A stretch of 22,276 nt of DNA, taken from Alphaproteobacteria bacterium UBA6411 (lineage in GTDB: Bacteria > Pseudomonadota > Alphaproteobacteria > CAAGCB01 > CAG-977). Each line of letters starts with the position of its first letter. The stretch's first letter is position 1. A program made the position numbers and the translations under genes. The stretch lies in contig DJPN01000033.1 in assembly GCA_002438565.1 (NCBI GenBank), positions 1 to 22,276 of the forward strand, read 5' to 3'. Below, piece after piece: positions 1-6,511 of this stretch. The notes beneath the pieces are model-generated. The model ran no database searches. It saw only the letters and a list, made by a program, of their open reading frames with translations, and was not told where the DNA came from.

Positions 1-83
1 TATGCGGGGCTTCTTCCGTTACTTTCCCCTTGCTCGCCATATGGCTTGATCTCAAATGTGTGTGCGCGGAGCGAAGCGACAAC

Positions 84-164
84 GCAATCCACTGACTCCG
101 TCTTTGCTTCAGCATCCTGCAAATGGATCTCTTCGTCGCGGTTTTACCGCTCCTTATTATGACG
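84..164. repeat. Diverged direct repeat, copy 1
   Basis: This 81-base segment matches 213-293 without gaps at a fixed offset of 129 bases, with roughly 15 differences by eye. The first 16 bases (GCAATCCACTGACTCC) are identical in both copies, as is the block GTCGCGGTTTTACCGCTCCT near the end. No protein gene is supported here; open frames across it are by-products of the repeat. It looks like an intergenic repeat family member, but its family cannot be named from this window. Confidence 0.75.
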
Positions 165-185
165 AATATGGGAAACAAGAATCGT

Positions 186-218
186 CATTGCGAGTCCGCC
201 TTGGCGGGCGAAGCAATC
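186..218. repeat. REP-like imperfect palindrome at head of repeat copy 2
   Basis: The left arm 186-200 (CATTGCGAGTCCGCC) and right arm 203-218 (GGCGGGCGAAGCAATC) form an imperfect hairpin around TT. The GTCATTGCGAG...GAAGCAATCC pattern resembles dispersed intergenic REP-like palindromes known from many bacterial genomes. It runs into the second copy of the direct repeat, so palindrome and repeat probably form one mobile or dispersed unit. Copy 1 keeps only a degenerate version of this head. Confidence 0.6.
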
Positions 219-293
219 CACTGACTCCCCTTTTGCGGTAGCATCTTGCAAATGAATCGCCGCGTCGCGGTTTTACCGCTCCTCGTTATGAAG
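213..293. repeat. Diverged direct repeat, copy 2
   Basis: This is the second copy of the 81-base repeat (see 84-164), offset by exactly 129 bases. It begins inside the right arm of the REP-like palindrome and ends just before a C+G-rich stretch (CTGCAGGCGGCGGCC). The differences between copies are scattered substitutions without indels, which suggests an old duplication or independent insertions of the same family. Confidence 0.75.
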
Positions 294-385
294 CCCTCTC
301 TGCAGGCGGCGGCCTTAAATCCGTCCAAAAAACTCATAAAACACTGAAAAATTCCCGTAGAAAATGCTTGTGTATAGAGGAAATC

Positions 386-422
386 ATCTCTCTCCCGCAT
401 CCGCCAAGAGGGGGATTTTTTT
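386..422 (+). terminator. Intrinsic terminator reading rightward
   Basis: ATCTCTCTC (386-394) pairs with GAGGGGGAT (408-416) along nine positions, with G-U wobbles, around a 13-base loop. A run of seven T (416-422) follows directly. No gene ending at it is visible in the window, so it may end a transcript entering from the left or an RNA from the repeat region. Confidence 0.55.
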
Positions 423-471
423 GTTATGGCTGAATAAAATATGCCTTAATTAAGCAATAGAAAATTACCGC

Positions 472-500
472 TTGTTTTTCAGACTGAAATTCGTTAATTT
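472..500 (+). promoter_or_regulatory. Possible sigma-70 promoter for the acyltransferase leader
   Basis: TTGTTT (472-477) and TAATTT (495-500) are separated by 17 bases, in an A+T-rich stretch just after a terminator and before the folded leader. Both boxes are imperfect. Transcription would begin near 507 and give a leader of about 290 bases ahead of the acyltransferase start. The evidence is pattern only. Confidence 0.35.
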
Positions 501-542
501 TCTAATTAGATGTGCGCGGCATTGTGCTGTGTGCAAACAGAG

Positions 543-796
543 CCTGAAAAAAACAGGTTCGGAGCCGTAGAAAGCTCTTACTGTGAGCGGTGTTTGATAT
601 AAACGCCGGCAATCCGTTTTGCGTATGGCAAAGCGGAATTATATCCCCGATTTCCGTTATGGATCGGGGAGGTTTTGACGTATGTTCAGAAGCCCCGATT
701 TAAATTGGCAAGCTTTAAAGGTCAAACGGTCATTCTCACAGTATGATTTTCTAACTCTCCGATCCGCCTTTTCAGGCGGGTTACGGAGATTTTTTT
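543..796 (+). promoter_or_regulatory. Structured 5' leader with competing stems
   Basis: The segment between the weak promoter and the acyltransferase start folds repeatedly. CCTG/CAGG hairpin lies near 543-557. A 10-bp stem pairs 613-622 with 628-637 (one G-U). CCCCGAT (645-651) pairs with ATCGGGG (663-669). A second CCCCGAT at 693-699 could take the same ATCGGGG, giving two mutually exclusive stems. The alternative loop holds a Shine-Dalgarno-like GGGGAGG (666-672) and an ATG at 682. The leader ends in a terminator-like hairpin (756-796). I compared it from memory with common riboswitch cores (c-di-GMP, glycine, SAM, cobalamin) and recognise none. Confidence 0.5.
756..796 (+). terminator. 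Terminator-like hairpin that contains the acyltransferase ribosome site
   Basis: TCTCCG (756-761) pairs with CGGAGA (784-789) and CCGCC (764-768) pairs with GGCGG (775-779), followed at once by seven T (790-796). The start codon ATG is at 797. The GGAG in the closing arm is the only plausible ribosome-binding site for the gene, eight bases from the ATG. The same element can therefore act as an intrinsic terminator or attenuator and can also mask the ribosome site. It could instead simply end a short upstream RNA. Confidence 0.65.
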
Positions 797-2311
797 ATGC
801 GCCTGTTTTGGTATGTTTTTTCTTGCGTTCTGTCTGTATTTTTGGCGTCATTGTTGGTTTTAAGCGACACGACACGGCTGGACATTTACAATACGGGAGC
901 TAAAGAAAACAAAATAGAATTGATGAGCCGTACGGAAAAAGTTTATCCCGATTGGTGTAAAAACGACAATGGATCTTGTGTTGTTGTGGAAGTTCGCAAT
1001 TACTGGTTTTGGCTGAAAAAGAAAGTCTTGCTTAAGACTGTCGGCAAAGAGAAGCTGCATATTACACTGATGGGGCAGTGGCATACAATCCGCAACAAAA
1101 AGCCCAAAGAACCGTCCCCGATTCTGAACAACGGCAATCAAATCGATATGCGCAAAGATTTTCGGTTGTTTCCTCAATATGTCGATTACAAAACCGTAAC
1201 GGTTGACGGGCGAACAATCGCTGACAAGGCAAAAACGCGCAAGCTGTGGCATGACAATCGCGTTGAATGGGTAACAGATGCCGCAGACGGACAAATTTTC
1301 AATCTGAATTTCAAGCATCGCTATCATCCGCGCGCCAGAGATTATCATTATTTTATTTTGCTGTCCGTCGCGTTTATCACATTTCTAAGTATTGTTTTCA
1401 AAAAAACGAAAGCATCCGAAACGATTCCCGCACCGGTTAAAAAATCTGATTTTTTGGACGAATTCGACTATTTCCGCGGCATTGCGATATTCTTTATCGT
1501 TCTTTGTCATTTTATGGGAGATTTTAATGAAAAAACAGGAAATTCAATCAACATCTTCAATGATAAATTCAGTTTCAGATATTGGATAGCGTATGAATTC
1601 CAGTTCATTTGGGGCGATACGGCGTTATTTGTCTTTATTTCCGGATTTTTGTTTTATTATATTTTTTATCAGCGGGGATTTGATTATAAATTGTTTTTAA
1701 AAAACAAATTCAAAAACATTGTCAGTCCTTATTTGGTGATGTGCGCTTTATTGTTTGTCATTCGTTTCTGCGTTGAAAAACAAGCGCCTTCTTATAACAA
1801 AGATTGGCTGCGGCTGAATGTGTTTTGGTACGTGGCTTTTTGGTACATTCCGTTTATCAGTATTGTTTTCATCGCATTGCCGTTTTTTGTTTTTGTCGGA
1901 ACAACGTTTGCCGTTGATTTGGGAAATGTTTGGATGAGGGATTACAGTTCCAACGCGTGGAAGTTGCAATTCAAGTTCAACGATTGGAATGCGGTTTCAA
2001 AAGTGCTTCAATGTCTGTTTGTTCTAGCGTGCTGTATCCTTTTGAAAAACAGCCGGCTTGACCGGACGAAAACGTGCCTGCATTTTTTGGCGAAGTATTC
2101 CTTTTCCATTTTTTTCCTGCATTGCTTCGGGTTGTATATTCTGAATATGCATTACCGCGCCGTACAGGCGTTTTTAAACGGAAAAAACAAGATTGAACTG
2201 CATCTGTGTGTTTACGCGACAACAATAGCCGTTTGCGTCCTCTGCGCCCTGTTTGCAAAGTTCGTCAAACGCTTTGCGGGGAAAAGAAGCCGATTGCTGG
2301 TCGGTTCTTGA
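797..2311 (+). CDS. Membrane acyltransferase, acyltransferase-3 family, with extracytoplasmic N-terminal domain
   Basis: The 504-residue product probably transfers an acyl group, such as O-acetyl, to a surface glycan. An N-terminal membrane segment (about 3-22) is followed by a non-membrane domain of about 160 residues with a possible disulfide pair (C54, C61), then another segment (about 184-202) and the acyltransferase-3 core. The family's R-x10-H motif is present as R227 and H238 in the first core helix. Further matches are DTALFVFISGFLF near 274-286 and AKYSFSIFFLHCF near 432-444. The core seems short: I count about seven membrane segments from 226 on, against about ten in the family, with helices apparently missing between 365 and 400. 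The start fits GGAG at 785-788, which lies in a hairpin. The gene is visibly richer in A+T than its neighbours, which suggests transfer. The donor and acceptor cannot be told. Confidence 0.75.
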   Translation: MRLFWYVFSCVLSVFLASLLVLSDTTRLDIYNTGAKENKIELMSRTEKVYPDWCKNDNGSCVVVEVRNYWFWLKKKVLLKTVGKEKLHITLMGQWHTIRNKKPKEPSPILNNGNQIDMRKDFRLFPQYVDYKTVTVDGRTIADKAKTRKLWHDNRVEWVTDAADGQIFNLNFKHRYHPRARDYHYFILLSVAFITFLSIVFKKTKASETIPAPVKKSDFLDEFDYFRGIAIFFIVLCHFMGDFNEKTGNSINIFNDKFSFRYWIAYEFQFIWGDTALFVFISGFLFYYIFYQRGFDYKLFLKNKFKNIVSPYLVMCALLFVIRFCVEKQAPSYNKDWLRLNVFWYVAFWYIPFISIVFIALPFFVFVGTTFAVDLGNVWMRDYSSNAWKLQFKFNDWNAVSKVLQCLFVLACCILLKNSRLDRTKTCLHFLAKYSFSIFFLHCFGLYILNMHYRAVQAFLNGKNKIELHLCVYATTIAVCVLCALFAKFVKRFAGKRSRLLVGS

Positions 2312-2319
2312 GTTTTTTT
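2288..2319 (+). terminator. Weak terminator after the acyltransferase gene
   Basis: AGCCGA (2288-2293) pairs with TCGGTT (2301-2306), with one G-U, around a seven-base loop. Seven T follow at 2313-2319 after a six-base gap, and the stop codon lies within the element. The gap makes it a weak candidate. The converging operon ends at 2352, and only a small inverted repeat (AACCA/TGGTT) lies between. Confidence 0.35.
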
Positions 2320-2351
2320 ACTTTAGTATGAAAAAATTTGAAACCATTTGG

Positions 2352-3029
2352 TTATTCTGTCAGCCGGCCGTCCGAAATGGTCAGCACTCTGCCCGCGCTT
2401 TTGGCGAATTCAAGGTTGTGCGTTACAACGACAATCGTCAGATTTTCGTGCTTGTTCAAACTCAACAGCAGTTCTTTGATTTCCTCGGTGCGCTTTGAAT
2501 CCAGATTGCCCGTCGGTTCGTCGGCGATAAGGACTTGCGGTTTGCCGATTAAAGCGCGCGCAATCGCGACGCGCTGCATTTCCCCGCCCGACAGTTCGGC
2601 GGGCAAGTGGTTCAGTCGGTGCGCCACGCCCAGCATTTCCGCCAGTTCGGAAACACGTTGTTCGTCCGCCGTAAAATCCGCGTCAAACACGGACGGCAGC
2701 ATGATGTTTTCCCGAACCGTCAGCGTCGAAATTAAAAAGAACTTTTGAAACACATAACCGAACAATTTGCGGCGAATCAATGTCAGCTTTTTTTCGGAAA
2801 GCGTGTTGCCGTCCTTGAAAATCGTTGTGCCGTCAACGGTCAGCGTTCCCGCCGTCGGGTTATCCAGACACCCCAGAATGTTGATCAGAGTCGTTTTGCC
2901 CGATCCGCTGGGCCCCACGACGGCAACCGTTTCGCCCCGTTCGATTTGCAGGGAAACGTCGTTCAACGCTTTGACGTCTTCGTTTCCGCGGCGGTAGATT
3001 TTGGATAAGTGTTCGGCGGTGATAATCAT
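2352..3029 (-). CDS. ABC transporter ATPase, LolD/MacB type
   Basis: This 225-residue ATPase would energise the FtsX-type permease encoded just upstream by hydrolysing ATP on the cytoplasmic face. All ABC motifs are visible: Walker A GPSGSGKT (39-46), Q-loop Q95, signature LSGGE (146-150), Walker B VLIADE (166-171) and switch H204. Its length and the EPTGNLDS motif after Walker B are typical of the LolD/MacB/FtsE branch, whose partners act by mechanotransmission rather than classical transport. The start codon overlaps the permease stop as ATGA, which implies translational coupling. It is the last gene of a five-gene operon. The substrate is unknown. A role as LolD itself is unlikely because LolC/LolE partners and the usual context are absent. 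Confidence 0.9.
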   Translation of the reverse strand: MIITAEHLSKIYRRGNEDVKALNDVSLQIERGETVAVVGPSGSGKTTLINILGCLDNPTAGTLTVDGTTIFKDGNTLSEKKLTLIRRKLFGYVFQKFFLISTLTVRENIMLPSVFDADFTADEQRVSELAEMLGVAHRLNHLPAELSGGEMQRVAIARALIGKPQVLIADEPTGNLDSKRTEEIKELLLSLNKHENLTIVVVTHNLEFAKSAGRVLTISDGRLTE

Positions 3030-4213
3030 GTGTTTTCGCTCCTGATGGCTTCCAACGGGCGGATTTTCGCGGCTTTGATTGCAGGCAGCAACCCGCCGAA
3101 AATTCCCGTCAGCGTGATTGCCAGAAATGAAAAGACAAGCAGGTTCGGCGTCAGCTCAATCAAATTTCCATGCGGCGCAAAGGGCAGAAACGCCCGAATC
3201 AAGCGTTCGGAAACGCTGGCGAACAAATACGAAAACGCAATGCCCGCCAGACTGCCCGAAGCGCACAACAGTACGGTTTCCGTCCAAATCAGCATAAAGA
3301 TATGCTTGGGCAGCGCGCCCATGCTTTTTAAGATGCCGATTTCCTGATAACGTTCAAACACGGACATCAAAACGGTGTTCAGCACGCCGAACACCGCAAT
3401 CAAAAAAGCAATCGCCGCCACCGACATCACGATGATTTTCGCGCTGGTTACCAGCGACACGATTGTGTTGCGCACCTGCGCCATGGAAACGACTTGCACA
3501 TCGGGGATTTTATAGAGCTTTTCCTCGAAATCCGCCGTGTTCACGTCGTTTTTCAGACGAATACCTATCATGGTCAGCACGCCTTTTTTATTGAAGGTTT
3601 CCTGCAAAGTTTGCAACGGCAGAAAAATCATGCCGTCGTCCTGCGTTCCCGTGCGCTGTAAAATGCCCGCGACCGTAAATTCCTGTTCGCTTCCCGGCAG
3701 CAGGTAAGCGTCGCCGACTTCGCGCTGTTCCAGTTCGGCGGCTTCGTAGCCCATGACGATTTCCCGCGCGTTCTGGGCGGAAAACCACCCGCCGCTTAAA
3801 AATTTAAAGTACGGCTTCATTGCGGGATAAGTTGCCGCGTCAATGCCCAAAAAGACGGTCGTTCCGCCGTTTTCGCCTTTGTACGGGTCGAATTCCGCAT
3901 GCATAATCATCGGCGTTGTCTGCGCAACTTCGGGCGCGTTTTGGATTTCGGGATACAGCGATTCGGGCATATAACGCAGTCCCGTGCCGCCTTTCAGCAT
4001 CAAAGTTGCCGCTTCATAGGGACAGCCTTTGGCGGTCAGAACGATTTGAAAACCCATGCCTTCGATGTCGCGGTTCAGCGCGTTTTTGTAGCCTTGGTTA
4101 AAGCCCAGCAAAGTCACCAAAACCCATGACGACAGGGCGATTCCGACGATTGTAAAGGCGGTGCGCAGTTTGCGCCGTTCCAAGTTTTTAAACGCCAAAG
4201 TCAGCAGATTCAT
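3026..4213 (-). CDS. ABC transporter permease, MacB/FtsX family
   Basis: The 395-residue inner-membrane protein has the standard four-helix MacB/FtsX plan: one helix at about 17-38, a large periplasmic domain (about 40-255), then three helices at about 258-283, 303-328 and 356-380. The family hallmark ERYQEIGILKSMGA is at 287-300, in the cytoplasmic coupling region after the second helix. Such permeases form dimers driven by LolD/MacB-like ATPases, matching the next gene, and move or release periplasmic substrates rather than carry them through the bilayer. It overlaps both neighbours by ATGA. No separate MacA-like adaptor or TolC is present; secreted and outer-membrane partners are encoded upstream in the same operon. 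Assignment to the family is firm; the substrate is not known. Confidence 0.9.
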   Translation of the reverse strand: MNLLTLAFKNLERRKLRTAFTIVGIALSSWVLVTLLGFNQGYKNALNRDIEGMGFQIVLTAKGCPYEAATLMLKGGTGLRYMPESLYPEIQNAPEVAQTTPMIMHAEFDPYKGENGGTTVFLGIDAATYPAMKPYFKFLSGGWFSAQNAREIVMGYEAAELEQREVGDAYLLPGSEQEFTVAGILQRTGTQDDGMIFLPLQTLQETFNKKGVLTMIGIRLKNDVNTADFEEKLYKIPDVQVVSMAQVRNTIVSLVTSAKIIVMSVAAIAFLIAVFGVLNTVLMSVFERYQEIGILKSMGALPKHIFMLIWTETVLLCASGSLAGIAFSYLFASVSERLIRAFLPFAPHGNLIELTPNLLVFSFLAITLTGIFGGLLPAIKAAKIRPLEAIRSENT

Positions 4214-4824
4214 TGCTTGCCCTCCGCTTTGAAAACAAAGTTGTCCATTAAAATCAGATTCTTTTTCGTTCCGCGCAAAGCGGCGTAAAAGTCATCCGTT
4301 TCGGCGGTCGGGTTTTTGATTTTCGCCGCTGCGGATTCGGGCGGAAAGGCGTGATTCGCAACATCGTAATTTGCAAAATCGCGCAAAGACAACCCTTTGA
4401 ATTGATTGCCGAAGTCGGGCGAACGCAAAGCCGCCGCCTGTTTTGATGTCAGCTTTTGAAAATAAAAAGCTTGAATCACGCCCTTGGTATCCAAAGCCAG
4501 AACGACCTGCATGCCGCCGTATTTTCCCTTTTGGTTGACGCCGTGGATAAAGCCTATGGGCGCGCCATCCTTTAAAACGGTGTAAACCGTGTACGGCACG
4601 TCGATTTTTTCGTAAATGCCGCTGAATTTGTCGCCAAGGGCGGCTTCCATTTTTTGATAAAGCGGTTCTCCGCCGACCTTTTCGACGGACAAATATTCGG
4701 TTCTGTATCCCGTGCTGTCGGGAAACAGCCTTTTCACATCGCGGTCGGGATCGTTCAAATCGCATCCGACGGCGGCGAACGCGCGCCCGCAGAGCAGCAT
4801 CAAAACGAACAAAAGCTTTATCAT
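4210..4824 (-). CDS. Secreted FMN_bind-like domain protein
   Basis: The 204-residue product starts at the ATG whose ribosome site TAAGGAGG is formed by the stop codon of the upstream gene; a longer frame adding 17 residues lacks such a site. A signal peptide (1-17, ending AFA) precedes the mature protein. C21, preceded by AVG, is only a poor lipobox. The stretch from about 100 to 150 (GKYGGMQVVLALDTKGVI, then QKLTSKQ and FGNQFKG) resembles the FMN_bind fold of RnfG and NosR: a glycine turn, an AxDxxGxI strand and a QFKG-like end. I do not see the S/T-G-A-S/T site used for covalent flavin attachment, so flavin binding is uncertain. It may instead bind another cofactor or serve as a periplasmic partner of the permease that it overlaps by ATGA. 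Confidence 0.6.
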   Translation of the reverse strand: MIKLLFVLMLLCGRAFAAVGCDLNDPDRDVKRLFPDSTGYRTEYLSVEKVGGEPLYQKMEAALGDKFSGIYEKIDVPYTVYTVLKDGAPIGFIHGVNQKGKYGGMQVVLALDTKGVIQAFYFQKLTSKQAAALRSPDFGNQFKGLSLRDFANYDVANHAFPPESAAAKIKNPTAETDDFYAALRGTKKNLILMDNFVFKAEGKQ

Positions 4825-4834
4825 GTTGTCCTCC

Positions 4835-5797
4835 TTACATCGGGAAATACCAGTAAAGCTGCCCCAGATAAACATTTTCGGCGTTTTGCGAACGGTGCTG
4901 AACCATTATCCGCGCCGTCAAATCGCCCGTCAGCTTGTAAGCGACCGCGCCGCCCGCCGTATAGTTTTCGGTTTTTGCTTTATTGACATAAGCCGCCTGC
5001 GCTTCGGTCGCAAGGCGTTCTTCGGCGTCCCATTTGACGGTCAAGCGGTACAATGCCGCGTAAAACGGTTCGCTGTCGTATCGCCCCGCGTCAAATTCCG
5101 CCTTGTGTTCCAGATTGTTGCGGTTCAGCGCGCCGTCAAAGCCTATCAGCCATTGGTTTTTCGGGGAACGGTTCATAATCTCGTACCCCATGGTGTTTAA
5201 TGTTTTGCCCGCCATGACGGACAGACCCGCCGTGTAGTTGTCGTAATTCAAAACGCCTTTGGCGGCGCGGGCTGCGAAAATTTTGTTGCCGTAAGCCCGA
5301 AGCGGCATGCCCGACCCCGTCGTTGCCGAAGCGGACAGATTGCCGTCCGCCGTGTCCAGCGACCACCCCATGCCCCAATCGCGGTCGAATCCGACGCCCT
5401 GCATCGGCATATCGCCCAGCAAATCGGCGTGCGTGTCCCAATAGGACGCCAGCCCGAACGCAATTCTGTTATGTCCCGCCCACACGTCGCCCGCACGGGT
5501 TTTGACTTTGAACCATGCGTTGTAAACCTGCGGCGTAAAGTCGTGACCGGAATCGTTGTACGCCAAGCGCATTTGCAAAGCCGCGCTTGCCCAATCGCCC
5601 GATTGACCCGAAAATTTATGCAGTCCGTCAAAGCCGATTGAGTTTTTTTGCATAACGTCATGCTTGCTTGCCGAATGATAGACCGCCTTGTTTTCGGCGG
5701 ACGACCGGCCGGCAATGCCCTGCGCTTCAAAATACAGCAAATCCGCGGCGTTTGCGGCAAAGGGCAAAAGCGCCAACACGGCGGCAAGGCGTTTCAT
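4835..5797 (-). CDS. Outer-membrane beta-barrel protein, porin-like
   Basis: The 320-residue product has a signal peptide (1-17, ending ANA) and a mature part made of alternating short amphipathic strands, rich in Tyr, Trp, Gly and Asn, with turns such as ADGN and NRNNLEH. It ends YWYFPM, close to the aromatic C-terminal strand recognised by the BAM machinery, although the last residue is Met, not Phe. The size suits a barrel of about 14-16 strands. I chose the ATG that overlaps the upstream stop as TGATG; a TTG one codon earlier is also in frame. It sits between a secreted YtkA/FixH-like gene and the FMN_bind-like gene, so it may be the outer-membrane part of that system. No specific porin family is recognised. 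Confidence 0.7.
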   Translation of the reverse strand: MKRLAAVLALLPFAANAADLLYFEAQGIAGRSSAENKAVYHSASKHDVMQKNSIGFDGLHKFSGQSGDWASAALQMRLAYNDSGHDFTPQVYNAWFKVKTRAGDVWAGHNRIAFGLASYWDTHADLLGDMPMQGVGFDRDWGMGWSLDTADGNLSASATTGSGMPLRAYGNKIFAARAAKGVLNYDNYTAGLSVMAGKTLNTMGYEIMNRSPKNQWLIGFDGALNRNNLEHKAEFDAGRYDSEPFYAALYRLTVKWDAEERLATEAQAAYVNKAKTENYTAGGAVAYKLTGDLTARIMVQHRSQNAENVYLGQLYWYFPM

Positions 5798-6180
5798 CAA
5801 ATATCCAGTTCGACCGCGCCTGCGAACAGTTCTTTGCCGTCCTGTTCAAAGGTCAGTTTGATTTCCCAATCGCCGGGCATGGCAAAGTGAATCGGCAAAA
5901 CGAAGTCGCCCGCGCGGTTGCGCTTGAACGCGACTTTGCCCGACGCGTGATGACCGCGCATGGACGGCATATCGTATTCGGCAAACGCCTGAATGGAATC
6001 GGCGGGTTTCGACAGTTTGATTTTCATAATCACATCGCCGACTTTGGGTTTTTCGACAAAGGCATAGTTAAAGCTGACGCCGTCGGTCAAAGGAATGTCG
6101 GTTCTGGCTTTCAATCCGTCGGCGCGGGCGGAAAAGGCGGTTAAAACAGTCAGCAGCAAAGCGAAGAACAGCGTTTTCAT
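5797..6180 (-). CDS. Secreted YtkA/FixH-like small protein
   Basis: The 127-residue protein has a signal peptide (1-20, ending ARA) and one beta-sandwich-like domain. The motifs MPSMRGHH (71-78) and MPGDWEIKLTF (101-111) match the pattern of YtkA-like/FixH-like domains, where a Met-Pro...Gly-His-His loop and a MPGDW strand recur. Met71, Met74, His77, His78 and Met101 could form a Cu(I)- or other metal-binding patch; this is inference. It is the first gene of a five-gene operon and ends as TGATG with the beta-barrel gene. A GGAG lies nine bases before the start, and the upstream stretch to the tRNA terminator is very A+T-rich, so the operon promoter is likely there, but I could not choose a clear pair of boxes. 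Confidence 0.7.
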   Translation of the reverse strand: MKTLFFALLLTVLTAFSARADGLKARTDIPLTDGVSFNYAFVEKPKVGDVIMKIKLSKPADSIQAFAEYDMPSMRGHHASGKVAFKRNRAGDFVLPIHFAMPGDWEIKLTFEQDGKELFAGAVELDI

Positions 6181-6264
6181 AGCGAATACTCCGATAATGT
6201 CAAACGTTCTTTTTATATATTCTATTTTAAAGGAAAAAGCAATTCTCCGCCATTGATAGGGAAT

Positions 6265-6296
6265 AAAAAAAATCAGCGAGAATGTTCCCGCCGATT
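6265..6296 (-). terminator. Intrinsic terminator of tRNA-Glu
   Basis: On the minus strand AATCGGCGGG (6296-6287) pairs with CTCGCTGATT (6280-6271) over ten positions, with two G-U pairs and a six-base loop, and leads into a run of eight T (6272-6265). It lies five bases after the tRNA's CCA end and separates the tRNA from the operon that starts at 6180. Confidence 0.8.
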
Positions 6297-6301
6297 GATG
6301 T

Positions 6302-6377
6302 TGGCGACCCTAACGGGACTCGAACCCGTGTTGACACCTTGAGAGGGTGCTGTCCTAACCAATTAGACGATAGGGTC
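6302..6377 (-). tRNA. tRNA-Glu (anticodon CUC)
   Basis: The 76 bases fold into a complete cloverleaf. The acceptor stem GACCCTA/TAGGGTC pairs perfectly, with discriminator G and an encoded CCA end. The D stem is GTCT/GGAC, the anticodon stem is GCACC/GGTGT, and the loop CTCTCAA puts CTC at positions 34-36, which reads the Glu codon GAG. The T arm is ACGGG-TTCGAGT-CCCGT. The UUC isoacceptor alone can read GAG in many bacteria, so this is probably the second tRNA-Glu. It has its own promoter and terminator. Confidence 0.97.
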
Positions 6378-6389
6378 TTGGCTTTCCTT

Positions 6390-6418
6390 TGTATAAATCC
6401 AAAGCGGGCGGCGGTCAA
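6390..6418 (-). promoter_or_regulatory. Sigma-70 promoter of tRNA-Glu
   Basis: On the minus strand TTGACC (6418-6413) and TATACA (6395-6390) are separated by exactly 17 bases. Transcription would begin near 6383, just ahead of the tRNA 5' end at 6377. Both boxes are close to consensus, as expected for a tRNA gene. Confidence 0.75.
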
Positions 6419-6451
6419 CTTTTTATTTCCTTTTTTAGCCGCATTGTCGGA

Positions 6452-6480
6452 TTTTCCAACTGCGTTCCGGCTTTTATAAT
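6452..6480 (+). promoter_or_regulatory. Probable promoter of the DUF1189-like gene
   Basis: A perfect TATAAT (6475-6480) lies 32 bases before the start codon at 6512. The best -35 box at 17 bases is TTTTCC (6452-6457), which is poor. The promoter stands back to back with the tRNA promoter. Confidence 0.45.
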
Positions 6481-6511
6481 TTCAAAAGTGTTTTATCAAA
6501 GGAGGTTTTCC

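Noticed and set aside
36..45. Ten-base perfect palindrome GCCATATGGC
   Set aside because: It is short, with no neighbouring gene, and of a length expected by chance.
185..400. Minus-strand open frame of 71 codons in the repeat region
   Set aside because: It runs through the REP-like palindrome and the repeat, has no ribosome site and no protein-like pattern; such frames are common by-products of these repeats.
682..903. Open frame of 73 codons with a GGGGAGG nine bases ahead
   Set aside because: The ribosome-like site is good, but the frame reads through the terminator hairpin and more than 100 bases into the acyltransferase gene in another frame, and the product has no recognisable pattern. 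It could be a leader peptide; I keep it only as part of the leader finding.
860..1348. Minus-strand open frame of 162 codons inside the acyltransferase gene
   Set aside because: It lies antisense to a gene with clear family motifs and has no family likeness or ribosome site.
4825..4875. Extension of the FMN_bind-like protein by 17 residues
   Set aside because: The extension lies inside the upstream barrel gene and would precede a normal signal peptide; the downstream ATG has TAAGGAGG at the right distance.
6389..6511. Extension of the DUF1189-like protein by 41 residues
   Set aside because: It would cover both divergent promoters, and a strong AAAGGAGG site marks the start at 6512.
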